Shown here: positions 11,513 to 21,276 of the stretch, in pieces
Numbering within the stretch: position 1 is the stretch's first letter
Layout: every line of letters begins with the position of its first letter
Assembly (NCBI GenBank): GCA_037157565.1
Contig: JAZHRO010000019.1
Coordinates: 59,890,501 to 59,954,500 of the forward strand
Direction of reading: 5' to 3'
DNA: 64,000 nucleotides
Origin: Thalassia testudinum
Taxonomy: Eukaryota > Streptophyta > Magnoliopsida > Alismatales > Hydrocharitaceae
Made by a program: the position numbers and the translations under genes
The notes under the pieces: generated by a model
Databases searched by the model: none
Seen by the model: the letters and a program-made list of their open reading frames with translations, nothing else
What the model was told of the DNA's origin: nothing

Positions 11513-12062
11513 AAAACTGACGTGCTACAAACGCGTTTATTTAAAAGGATCGTTGTAGTTTGCGTTCGCAACGTCGATTTTAAATGAAGAAACGGACGTG
11601 AGTCCGAGTGTCAAACTCAGGGAGGCATGAAAATCGGATTTTTCTTGTCACTTAGTGTCACGAAAATGATGGGTTTTTCCTTGCAAGAAAACGTGAGAGA
11701 AAATCAAGTGAGAGAGAGAAAGAGAGAGAGAGAAAGAGAGAGAGAGTAGGGTTAGAGTCTTTTAAATCATGTCATTCACTTAGATCAAGATGGAAAACAA
11801 CATCAATACTATATTTAACATGCAATTCAAGTTTTACAAATACAACAATAGCTAAATGCTTAAACAAAAGGAAAGTAAAGATAGAGTAAAGGGAGAGAAA
11901 GAGAGAGAGAGGGGAGACAGAAAGGTGGCCACGGCGGTGGAAGAGGGATCCGTCGGCAGCTCATCGACTCCGTTGATTACAAGGGATGCTAAGGGAAGCT
12001 AGGAGGGAGGTATAACACTTGCTAAGTGAATTCAATGCTTTACATGGGTGGTTGGAAGGGGT

Positions 12063-12069
12063 TTATATA
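12063..12069 (-). promoter_or_regulatory. TATA box of element B 5' LTR
   Basis: TATATAA on the minus strand in the same context as in the 3' LTR. Position about 860 of the LTR. The likely transcription start would be 25-35 bases further along the minus strand. Confidence 0.62.
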
Positions 12070-12423
12070 GGAAGAAGGGGTTTCTAATTTAAGTATGGGC
12101 TTTAGCGACGTCCGGAACGTCCCTAACTCCATGCTAAAAGCATCGGTGTAGCCCCCTGCCCGCTGGTCTCACGCGCGCGCCAGTTCTTCTTCACGCACGA
12201 TCCGTGTGCGCATGTTGTAGGTCGTCCGACTGAGATCTCGCGAAGGGCACGCTTGCATCGTGCCTCAAGTGCGTGTAAGCGCGGGCGTCGTCGACCAGGG
12301 TAGGCACGCACGTGGAGGATCGACACCTGAGGACGCGCCGCATAGCGTTATCGAGACCGCTCGATGGCTATCGGGCAGTCAAATTTGAGCGTGCGGGCGA
12401 ATTTAGTGGATGAGCTGCGACGG

Positions 12424-12475
12424 GCGATTCGAACTTGCGTCTCTTACGTGCAAGGTGGGGGCGCAATCGTTGCGC
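12424..12475 (-). other. tRNA-like motif in element B LTR (5' copy)
   Basis: On the minus strand TAGCGCAACGATTGCGC resembles an A box with a perfect 4-bp D stem (GCGC/GCGC). It is followed by a CCCAC-loop-GTAAG anticodon-like arm whose 7-base loop reads CTTGCAC (TGC in the anticodon place). An AGTTCGAATCG B-box-like T loop comes next. No acceptor stem pairs. It lies upstream of the TATA box and is present in both LTRs, so it belongs to the LTR. A decayed tRNA-derived piece, perhaps a SINE head, is the likeliest reading. Confidence 0.45.
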
Positions 12476-12928
12476 TACGGGCGTGGATGGTCACGCTTCT
12501 TCACCAATCGTCAGCCATTCGATGGAGATCGGATGGCTACGGTTAGATCTGCATGATGGGGCGACGTCGCGTGGCGGGCGGGGGCGCTCCTGACGCTACC
12601 ACGTGGCCACCTCGTGGCCATTGATCATCAGATCAACAATCAGAACTTCTTGGGTCATTTGTGGGAGCTCTAAATGTCGAATTTGGCCGATTTCAAGTCC
12701 ATTAGACTCCGTTCATTGCTCTAAATCCATCTGTGCGATCTGATCGCTCATTTGAGGCCTGTTTTGTCATGCACTTGTACAAATGGCCATTAATAATGCA
12801 CTATAAGCAATCTTGATGTGCGGTGCATGCAATGCTCCCATTCCTATTTATGATGTGTTATCTATGCATTTTACCCTTAAGATAAACTCCAATTGATAGA
12901 ATTATTACTCCAAAAGGTAGTGTTATCA

Positions 12929-14667
12929 ACAGCAGCAGGTGTCCTCTTCAATTCGCGAAGCTGCAAGGGCTTTTGGCTCCAATTGGGAACCTGAGCGCGT
13001 TCGTACCTCAAGTCCGCATCACTTGGGCCTTTCGTCTGGAGCAGCAGCAGCTAGAGCACAACACGCGAGCTTCAAGCTCTTCATCCATGGCAGCTGGTGG
13101 TAAGGTACCTGTAAACATGAGAATGGCCTTGCGGCCACGTCAAAACGTCCAGGGAGGTTCACCGAGGCACGGCGAGTGTACTGCAGTGGCTAGCGTGGCG
13201 TGGGGATGGCTGTGGTGGCATGTCTAGGGTTCTCTGTGGCCATGTAAGTGGGTGTGTTCGATGGGATGTTTGGGCGGTTAATGGAGTGAATGAAGTGGTG
13301 GGAGATGATCAATGAGGTGTTACGGAGGCTGTAAGGTGGTTGGCGAGGCGGATGGAGGTGCGGAGCGGTGGGGGCACCTCGCCAGAGGGATCACCGGAGG
13401 TGGAGAAGCTGATGGTGATCAGTGGCGTCAAGGGGTGTTTTTGAGAAATAAAGAGAGGGAACGAGAGTAGAAGAGAGAGAGAGTCTAATACCTACCTCTA
13501 AAGGATGAAAGGGACAGGGGAGATGTCGAGGCTGGTATGGTCGACGCCGGAGAAGATCTCCGTAGATGAGGCGACGGCGAAAACGAGGGTAGAGGCGGTG
13601 TCAGCCGGTGTTGCGCGACGTGGACGATGGAAAGGAAGACAACCCAACCACTGGTATTGTGGTTGGGCGATGAATGAGTGAGGGAAGAACCGCCAGAGCT
13701 TGCGGAGGTGTTGTGGCCGGCGAGGAGAGAAGAATGTGGGGGATTCCAACCCAATTCCAAGCTAAGGAGATGCGGTTGGATCAGGGCCTGCTTAAATAGG
13801 CCTCTGGAGAAGGATTTGTGCTTGGAAGCCAAATGAGAGATTGGGTACAAATCATGGATCACTGATGGGTTCAGACTAGAGGAGATTACTCATAGAATCT
13901 CCCTTCTAATTTTGGGAGGGATTCTCTGAGCAATCAAGGAGGAATCTCCTTCTAAAGCTTGCCGGAGTAGGATTCCTCTGCTATAATGGCAGAGAGACCT
14001 ATTTGTAAAGATGATAATAAAGCTAGGGGGCTATTTGTAAAGGATTTCGAAAGCTAAGGGTAGGAATGTAATCAGGTTGGACTTATTTGCAAAGTGAGTC
14101 AAGATGAGTTTCCCTTAGGTCCAAATTTTGGTACAAACCTAATTTGAACCTAAGGAATCCAATGGTGAAGTTGGATTTTAGGTTTGATCATGTTTGACTG
14201 GGTAATTTATGAAGAAACCCAATTTAGGGCAAATATATGTCTGAGACCCTATTCTAGGTCAAAATGGGTTCCAATGGCCAAATTGAAAGTTATAAACCCT
14301 AGAGAATATTTTTCTATGATTTTTAGAGGGTTTAGGTGAATTTTATCCTGACCATAACCTTGGTTAATCAAGCGGGTCTGTTTTAAGATTTCAAAAAGTC
14401 ATTTAATTCACAGGGTTCACATAAACCCTTTTCTATCAAATTCAACCCACTTTTTATCTTGTTAAGACCTTTTGACCTGTGTTTAGCCCTTGAGAAATCC
14501 CGTGGTTGCACTGCACTGGTAAAATTACATTTTTACCCCTTATTTATTGCTTTTATCTCATAATGGTTATTCAGTGAATTAGGACCTCTAGTTGGTTATG
14601 TAGAAGCTTTTATTCTCTTCATTGGGTCAAAATCAGCTAGTTAGGGCTCATAATACTGTTCCCATCA
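12929..14667 (-). repeat. 5' LTR of element A, upstream (U3) part
   Basis: Starts TGATGGGAAC at 14667 on the minus strand. It follows the same order of blocks as the LTRs beginning at 28791 and 45910: GAGCCCTAACTAG, 'gtcaggataaaatt', 'gacccattttgacc', 'tggattccttaggttcaaatt', then a TATA-like box at 13792-13798. Element B enters at 12929. The plus-strand frames at 12973-13227 and elsewhere look like chance. The LTR's outer edge lies in the chromodomain end of element D, so A inserted into D; the adjoining bases CATAC (14668-14672) would be the target duplication. Confidence 0.72.
13792..13798 (-). promoter_or_regulatory. TATA-like box of element A LTR
   Basis: TATTTAA on the minus strand, at the position where the related LTRs have TATAAAA (29747-29753) or TATATAA (46860-46866). 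Confidence 0.4.
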
Positions 14668-14684
14668 CATACCCTCAAAAGCTC

Positions 14685-15942
14685 TGGGTATCGCTCCCAC
14701 ATTGCCGCCTCAGGCTCCTAAGTCGCCTCCTCGAACCGCTAGCTTCTCCATAGAACCTTCACCAGTGGTACCTGCTTCCGTCTCAGACTCCGAACGGCTT
14801 TATCTAGTATCTGTACTAGCCTCTCGGGATAGGTCAGGTCGTCCCCCCCCTCGATGCTCTCGTGGCTCAGAACGTGGCTGAGATCGGCAACATACTTTCT
14901 GAGGTTGGATACGTGGAACATGTCGTGCACTCCAGAAAGCTGGGGGGAAAGGGCTAGCCGGTAAGCAATGGGTCCTACCTGCTCCAGGACCTCAAAGGTT
15001 CCCACAAACCTCAGCGCAAGCTTCCCTTTCATCCTAAAATGTTGCAAGCCCTTCATGGGCGAAATATGGAGAAAGACGTGATCCCCAACCTTGAATTGCA
15101 CCTCTCTACGCTTCTAATCGACATAGCTCTTCTGCCTTCTCCTGACAGAGTAAATTCGTCTGTGAATCTGCTCTATCACCTCCTGACTCTGCCAGATCAG
15201 CTTGGGACCAACCTCCCACTTGGTCCCCACCTCGACCCAACTCAAGGGTGCAGTACACTTCCTCCCATACATAGCCTCGTAAGGTGCCATGACGATGCTC
15301 AAATGATAGCTGTTATTGTATGCAAACTCTACCAGGGGTAAATACTCCTCCCAGGAGCCTCTCCAGTCTAGTACACAAGCACACAGGAGGTCCTCAAGTG
15401 TCTGTATCGTGCGCTTTGACTACCCATCGATCTTGGGGTGGTAGGCTGTACTGAACCTCAGACGCATCCCCAAGGTCTGCTGGAACTCTGCCCAGAACTG
15501 AGAAGTGAAACGAGTATCTCTGTCGAATACGATCTAATGAGGAACTCCATGCAGGCATACCACATCTTTGATGTATCGCTCTGCTAGCTGTGCTGGCCCA
15601 AAGGTGACTCGGATCAACAGAAACCATGCCGTCTTCGTCAACCAGTCTACGATCACCCAAACTGCGTCGTGTCCCCGCTGGGTAACTGGTAGACCCACCA
15701 CCAAGTCCATGGTGATGCTCTCCTACTTCCACTTTGGCACAGGAAGCGGCTGCAATGGCCCTGCAGGTCTCTAGTGCTCAACCTTCACCTACTGGTATAC
15801 CAAGCACTGCTGAACGAACTCACCAACATCTCACTTCATCCCTCTCCACCAGAAGTTGCGTCGCAAATCATGGCACATCTTTGCGTCTCCGGGATGTATG
15901 GTAAACCTGGACCCGTGCACCTCAGTTAAGAACTCTCTCAAC
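14685..15942 (-). pseudogene. Chromovirus D integrase core, C-terminus and chromodomain
   Basis: Reads on the minus strand from the zinc region (QQCLVY, with Tyr where element E has the second metal Cys) through the core. The core includes the TLEDLL helix and [28 protein letters not shown]3-like C-terminal part follows, then the chromodomain-type end ([10 protein letters not shown]). The catalytic Glu is Lys (AAG, plus coordinates 15414-15416). Several stops interrupt it. The chromodomain targets chromovirus integration to heterochromatin. It is broken at 14668 by element A just after the YPEL motif. Confidence 0.82.
15938..15942. repeat. Target-site duplication, left (TCAAC)
   Basis: TCAAC here and at 17685-17689 flank the solo LTR exactly. 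The rejoined flanks restore the sequence seen in element E around 57880-57895. Confidence 0.93.
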
Positions 15943-16353
15943 TGTTGGTGCTAGAGCACTACGATCATTTATTTTGATGATAACAAAACACATGTTATTT
16001 AACATTTGCAATTTGAGTCCTAGATTTCAGGTCAAATGCAAATGTAGACGTGCTTAAACGGAGTTCGAGCTCGCATCCAGGACGGATTGGAGGAGCTTGA
16101 CGGAAAACAGAGGAGGTTCGCGTGGAGCGGCAGATTGAAGATGGAAGACAAGAAGAATAGGATAGATTCTTTTTAATCCTTTCTTGTATCTCTTGACTTT
16201 ATTTTCTTGCTCTTTTTATTTTCCTTAGATAATTCATGTTAAAGAGCCTCAAAGTACCCTAACAGTAGTCCTAGGAACACCTGCACAACCCTAGGATACT
16301 TAGGTTTTCTGAAGAACACTTAGAAAAACCAATATAGGGTTCAAACAGCACTT

Positions 16354-16896
16354 CCAGACGTCTAATTCACAAATCAGACGTCTGATAAAATATTTTAAGA
16401 CGTCTGACTGTTGTTTCAGACGTCTGATATCTGTTAGGCTGGACATAGCTAGTTCTGTCTGATGAAATCAGATGTCCAGACCTAATACCAGATGTCTTAG
16501 GAGACGTCTGATGGACTTGCCAGACGTCCAGATAGTGGACCGTTGGCTAGCTTAGCAGGCACTCAAGGTTATGACCGTTAGAGCCTTATCAGATGTCCTT
16601 AGGCCTTTCCAAACGTCTGATAAATGACCGTTTTGCCTCGGCTGACCCAAAATCTCTTCTCAGAGATTTTCTAGCCGTTGCAACGTTTGGAAAATCCATT
16701 CCGTAGGAAAAGTTGGTTTCCAGACGTCCTGGCATAGTGCCAGACGTCCTGTATGTCGTCTGATCAACTTGAACAAAAACCCTGTTTAGATCTGATTCAA
16801 GTCAGAAGGAAACCCGCATAGAATCAGACGTCTGACCTTGAAATCAGACATCTTAAAGTGGCCTTCCAGACGTCTGATGCCAGAATTAGACGTCTG
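16354..16896. repeat. CAGACGTCTG palindrome array (solo LTR copy 1)
   Basis: Exact CAGACGTCTG at 16375-16384, 16417-16426, 16825-16834 and 16867-16876. About twelve one- or two-base variants lie between and around them, such as CAGACGTCC, CAGATGTCT and AAGACGTCTG. Spacing is irregular, often 20-40 bases. Most variants are explained by change at the central CpG. The array lies upstream of the TATA box, in U3. Confidence 0.85.
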
Positions 16897-17007
16897 ATAA
16901 CCCTGTCAAATGTAATCATTGTCCTGATTTCGGCCTGATTCTCTTGGGCTTTGCACCCAACGGCTATAGAACCCTTCCTAAGCCTTCCAAAGCCTTCCTA
17001 AGGCCTC

Positions 17008-17015
17008 TATAAATA
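17008..17015 (+). promoter_or_regulatory. TATA box of solo LTR copy 1
   Basis: TATAAATA within CTCTATAAATAGAG, conserved at 48782-48789 in copy 2 and followed by a pyrimidine- and CACA-rich leader. Confidence 0.7.
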
Positions 17016-17684
17016 GAGGGGAACCTTTGCAACATATATACACACTTAGAGACACAAGATACACACTAAGAGAAACAAGAGACACACCTAAGCAACTTAG
17101 TTCCACTCTTTTGTGTCCAAGAGAAGCCCTTGCTCTCCAAGCTCTAGTTCCACTCTCTAGAGAGCATCAAGCTTCGCGCACCCGCTCTCCCGCCGTTGTT
17201 TACGAGAGCGAAGTTGCGCCGTCGCGTGGCACACGCACCGCGTCACCAACTCGACGCACTCCTTGCAAAGGGGAGTTTCCTATTTCCTATAGAAGCTAGG
17301 TTTAAATTACTTTGTTGGCTCTATAGGATTACTTGTTTTATTTTATCTTTGTCTTTTGGTTGGGTATTCGCTTTGCGAATTCCCGTCTCCTTCGTGGGAC
17401 AAAATCCTTCTCGTGGAGAGAAGGGGTTGAGGAACGCTACCCTCGTACTTGTAGCGTGGTTGTACTGAGGTTGAATCACCCTCGTTTTAAAGTGATTCGG
17501 TTAGTGGATTTGATCAACTAGGTTGATCGGAAAATCCTAACTCGAGAGGGTTAGGTGGTGGTTTTCACCCGGCTTGGGTTTCCACCTAAAAATAATTGTG
17601 TACTCGTGTGATTGCTTATTTGTGAGATTATTTATATTTATTTCCGCATTTTATTACGTCACCCCTCCTAGTAGGGAACCTTCA

Positions 17685-17689
17685 TCAAC
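17685..17689. repeat. Target-site duplication, right (TCAAC)
   Basis: Partner of 15938-15942. Confidence 0.93.
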
Positions 17690-17960
17690 AACTCCTCGTC
17701 TCTAGGAATGCATAGGCATTCCCTCATGCGCAATATCTCGTCCAAGAAAGAAAAGTCTCCTGGGTCCCCTGTCAGCACCCTGTCACGTAGTGTTTGTAAG
17801 TACGGGTCGGCCATCTGCCCCACAGTACCCTCGTGACTCCCAGGGTTGCCAACTGCCCACCTCCTCCATGAGTCTCCAACTCTATGCCTGTAATCTGGCC
17901 AAGTGGGTGGGCACCTTCCAGCTCAAGGCGTCAGCTACCACATTAGCCTTCCCTGGGTGG
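17690..17960 (-). pseudogene. Chromovirus D RNase H-integrase junction
   Basis: Minus-strand remnant corresponding to element E 57580-57890: [15 protein letters not shown], then the variable tether and the start of the integrase zinc domain. It is cut on the left by the solo LTR and carries stops and frameshifts. Confidence 0.75.
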
Positions 17961-18270
17961 TAGGAGATGTTGCAGTCGTAGTCTTTCAAGAGCTCTAACC
18001 AACCTCTCTATCTCATGTTGAGCTCCTTCTGGTCAAACAAGTACCTAAGGCTCTTATGATCTGTGAAGATCTCAAAAGTCTCACCGTAAAGGTAGTGCCA
18101 ACATGTCTTCAGCGCGAAGACAACTGCTACCAGCTCTAAGTCATGGGTAGGGTAGCTATGCTCATGGGGTTTCAGTTGCCGTGAAGCGTAAGCGACAACG
18201 TGACCCCGCTGCATGAGCACACCCCCTAACCCCTACAACGAGGCGTCAGTGCAAACCACGAAATTGCCAC
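17961..18270 (-). pseudogene. Chromovirus D RNase H
   Basis: Open piece at 18008-18220 with [34 protein letters not shown] and [17 protein letters not shown], preceded by CTDASL and a stop. These are the RNase H blocks of chromoviruses. The closing stop in RQ-stop is at the same place as in element E (57507-57509). Confidence 0.82.
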
Positions 18271-19150
18271 TGCTATCTGGAATGGTAAGTACAGGAGCTG
18301 AAGTCAGTCTCTCCTTCAACTCCTGGAAACACACCTAGCACTCGTCAGTCCAGGAGAAGGGCACGTCCTTCTGGGTCAGCTGAGTCATAGGACGCGTAAT
18401 CTGAGAGAATCCTCTGATAAACCGTTGGTAATAACCTGCCAGTCCCAAAAAGCTGTGTATCTCTGCCACTGTGCGTGGTCTCTCCCACCTGAGTATGGCC
18501 TCTACCTTGGCTAGGTCCACAGCCAATCCATCTCCTGGAATCACGTGGCACAAGAAAGTCACCTATCTCAATCAAAACTCACACTTGCTGTACTTGGCAT
18601 ACAGCCTGCGTCGCCTCAAGGTATCCAGGACTATGAGTAAATGTTATCCATGTTGTGCTTGATCCCACGAGTAAATGAGTACGTCGTCAATGAACACCAC
18701 CACAAATTGGTCTAAGTACGGCCTAAAAACACGGTTCATCATGTCCATAAAGGCAGCGGGGGCATTGGTCAGCCCAAACGGCATGACCAAGAACTCGTAG
18801 TGCCCGTACTGGGTACGGAAAGCTATCTTGGAGACGTCGATCTCTCTGATCCTCAACTGGTGGAAACCTAACCTCAAATCTATCTTGGAGAACACTGTGG
18901 TGTCAAGCAACTGGTTAAAAAGGTCATCGATATGAGGCAACGGGTACTTGTTCTTGACAGTGACCTGATTCAGCTGTCGGTAGTTGACACAAAGTCATAG
19001 GGTACCGTTCTTCTTCTTCACAAACAGCATAGGGGCTCCCCATGGGGACGCACTGGGCCTCACAAAGCGCTTCTCCAACAGGTCCTGTAGCTGTGACTTG
19101 AGCTCTCTCAACTCAAGTGGTGTCATCCGATATGGTGCAGTAGAAATGGG
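18271..19150 (-). pseudogene. Chromovirus D reverse transcriptase
   Basis: RT blocks in order on the minus strand: [49 protein letters not shown] and the catalytic [10 protein letters not shown] (plus coordinates 18668-18697, both Asp codons present). Thumb and connection blocks follow ([27 protein letters not shown]). Stops and small shifts occur at about 18640, 18560-18600 and around 19000-19100. Note SYYRF-type residues are replaced in places, as expected of a decayed copy. Confidence 0.85.
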
Positions 19151-19323
19151 GCTGGTCTCCGATACTAATGAGATCTCGAACTCGATCTCACGCTTTGGAG
19201 GTAAACCTGGTAACTCCTGCGGGAAGATGTCGGGGTACTCCCAGACCACCGGGATACTCTGAAGGTCAACCACGGGGCTAGGCTCTGCCACCACATAGGC
19301 CAAGAAGCCCTCACACCCCTGGT

Positions 19324-19760
19324 TCAAAAGCCTCGCTGCCCGAAGTGTGGGATGCATCTGAAACCTCCGTCCACTAGCTGACCGTAAAACTCAAAGGGAT
19401 GCAACTCTGGTATGGAGAAGACAATCTTCCTCCCGAAACAGTCCACCAAGGCATGATAGGCGGAGAGCCAGTCCATCCCCAGAATCACGCCAAAATCCTC
19501 CATCTGGATCACAATCAGGTTAGTAGGGAGGCTGTGTCCCCCGATGCTGACCTCGCAGTCCGTGTAGACCTCCTCAGCTATAAACAACTTGCCACCTGGG
19601 CCTCTGATCACAAACGGATCCTCTAACAGTACACTGCCCTACCTCAAACTGACGGTAAAACTCATAGAGACGAAAGAGTGGGTGGCACCGGAATAAAAAA
19701 GTACGTACATTAATCTGCAAAAGACGGTAACCATACCTGCCACCATAGATCTCGAAGCCC
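19324..19760 (-). pseudogene. Chromovirus D protease
   Basis: Protease-like region with VIRGPGGKLFIAEEVYTDCEV and VILGMDWLSAYHALVDC. The active-site motif upstream reads YSGATHSF, that is Tyr in place of the catalytic Asp of DSGA. A stop lies between that motif and the open part. Downstream it continues to GGFRCIPHF, the usual link to RT. Confidence 0.8.
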
Positions 19761-21092
19761 TAGTGTCACTGTGTGTTAGGGAATTGATATGCCCCTCAAC
19801 TCTCAGTGCAGATGAAGCAGCTACACTCTGGGTCGAGAGAGCAGCAGCTGGCTGGTACCATCCTCGTGACTGCTATCCTCCCCCATGTGCCTGGTGACCA
19901 CGACCGCCAGTTCGGCCGCCAGCGCTCAGTGCGGGGAGCATCTGCTATGCTCCGACCCTAGTGGGCAGTCCCTCTTGATGTGGCCCGGTTGGCTACATAG
20001 GTAGCAGAGGAGTACACCACCTCCTCCCTTAGCAGGTCCCTGCGGCGGCTGGGCGGGGGTCCGGTGCTAACAACTGGCCCCTGTCTGGGGCCCCCAAAGG
20101 CCACTAGTGGCCCCACAAAATGGGACGACTCTCCCATGAGTGTCGTGTGCCTCCTCTCTTGACGGTCTTGAGAGTACTTTGGCTGGTAGGGCCACTTCCA
20201 TTCGCCGTCAGTGTCTCGCATGGCCGGGTTGGTCTCCTCGTAAGTCATGGCTGCCTTGACCACATGAGTGAAAGTGGGAAGATTCAGGGGTTTGACATAC
20301 CCCCGAATCGCAGGTCAGAGCCCCTCCATAAACCTCCACAGGCGCTCCTCCTCATAGACACAATTGTCGAGGCAAAGTGTGACAGCTCCAGGAAACATGT
20401 GTGGTACGCGCTAACCGTCATCGCCCCCTAGCAGAGAGTGTGGAACTCCTACCTCCTCTAGTCCTGCCAAGTCTGCGGAAAGTACTGCTCGTAGAAGAGA
20501 GCCACGAATTGGTCCCACATCAGCTCTCTCCCCTCCTGGCCTCTGACTGCCCTCCACCACCTATGTGTTGCGCTCTCCAGCTGGTACGTGTCAAAGGCCA
20601 CGCAGCACTCCGTAGAAGGGCGAAGGGTGTCGAACACCTTCTCTATCTTCTCCAGCTAGTCCTCTACCTCAGACGGGCTCTTATCCCCCTTGAAGGAGGG
20701 GGGCTTCAACTTATGAATTGATTGAAAAGCTCATGGTGTAGCTGCAACGGGGGAACAAGCACGCCTCCAGGCAAGGAGGGCTCATGCTTAGAAGTGTCAG
20801 AGGGTGGTGGGGGTGGTGGAGGATCACCCCCTCCCCCTCCTGCTCGTCCGGCGTTGCAACGATCTCGCTATCCCACCGAGGACTCTCCCTATACGTCCTC
20901 AGGGAGAGGTGCCTGAGGAGGCTGCTGGAGCTCCTCCCACACGATGTCTCTGATCAGCTGGGCGAGATCCTAGGCCTGAATTCCTGGGAGGAGAGGTGAG
21001 TCAATTGGTGCCTTAGGTCCAACACGTCCACCCCTCTGACCTCGTCCATGGTCACGACCACGGCCTGCCTCGAAAACTCCTCGACGAGGCAT
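19761..21092 (-). pseudogene. Chromovirus D gag with CCHC zinc knuckle
   Basis: The ATG at 21090-21092 is followed by an Arg/Gly-rich start (MPRRGVFEAGRGR), then Pro-rich sequence. The gag core comes next (FDTYQLESATHRWWRAVRGQE, EQYFPQTW, TVSAYHTCFLELS). A complete CYLCSQPGHIKRDC knuckle lies at 19965-20006, which would bind element RNA. Numerous stops lie between these blocks. Same layout as gag of element E. The knuckle is intact here but carries a stop in E. Confidence 0.82.
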
Positions 21093-21258
21093 CTCCTGCA
21101 AGGAGATGCAAGAGATAGAACAAGAGTTCCCAACGATACCGAATTACATCAAGAAAAGACTCGAAAACAAATATCAAAGTGATACGTTGTGATGGCATCC
21201 TAGTTACATGCATGTGAGTGGTTATTCTCGAACCAATTGGTTCATTTCTCGGGATGAT

Positions 21259-21273
21259 CTTACTCTGATACCA
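21259..21273 (-). other. Primer-binding site of chromovirus D, tRNA-iMet type
   Basis: TGGTATCAGAGTAAG on the minus strand, whose first 11 bases match the initiator-Met complement TGGTATCAGAGC. Three bases (21274-21276) separate it from the LTR end. Confidence 0.9.
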
Positions 21274-21276
21274 TCT

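Larger units (their letters stand above)
1958..12928 (-). mobile_element. Athila-like Ty3/gypsy retrotransposon B (complete, inactive)
   Basis: A 10,971-bp minus-strand element with two similar LTRs (1398 and 1411 bp), a tRNA-Asp-type primer site, a terminal polypurine tract and the order gag, protease, RT, RNase H, integrase. Stop codons in gag and pol, frameshifts near 8290 and between 5171 and 5045, and a replaced integrase catalytic Glu make it non-functional. It sits inside the 5' LTR of element A. The bases flanking its ends (GCTGC at 1953-1957, ACAGC at 12929-12933) do not form a clean 5-bp target-site duplication, so the pair of ends may be recombinant or mutated. The lineage call rests on the Athila-style protease (DLGASINLIP) and integrase (WGIDFMGPF) and on the primer site. 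Confidence 0.9.
11518..12928 (-). repeat. 5' LTR of element B
   Basis: TGATAAC (12928) to GTCA (11518) on the minus strand, matching the 3' LTR. The expanded GA microsatellite at 11709-11747 accounts for most of the length difference. Other features are a TATA box at 12063-12069, a GACGTCC site near 12109 and a tRNA-like motif at 12424-12475. Many of the differences between the two copies are C/T or G/A transitions. Confidence 0.92.
15943..17684 (+). mobile_element. Solo LTR, third family (copy 1)
   Basis: 1742 bp, starts TGTTGGTGCTAGAG and ends CCTTCA, flanked by the 5-bp duplication TCAAC. No internal sequence is present, so it arose by LTR-LTR recombination. A TATA box (TATAAATA, 17008-17015) gives plus orientation. 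An array of about sixteen CAGACGTCTG-type palindromes occupies 16354-16896. The start (TTTTGATGATAACA within the first 60 bases) and the CACCCCTCCTAG-like end recall Copia SIRE/Maximus-type LTRs, but without internal domains the superfamily is unproven. The second copy is at 47731-49445. Confidence 0.93.

Noticed and set aside
12424..12475. Functional tRNA-Ala gene
   Set aside because: No acceptor stem, imperfect T stem, and repeated in both LTRs.
16354..16896. CRISPR-like array of short repeats
   Set aside because: Units are 10-bp palindromes with irregular spacing and many variants, in a eukaryotic LTR; no leader and no cas genes.
17027..17521. Overlapping frames after a TATA box
   Set aside because: Within a solo LTR; the frames are not maintained in the second copy at 48800-49300.
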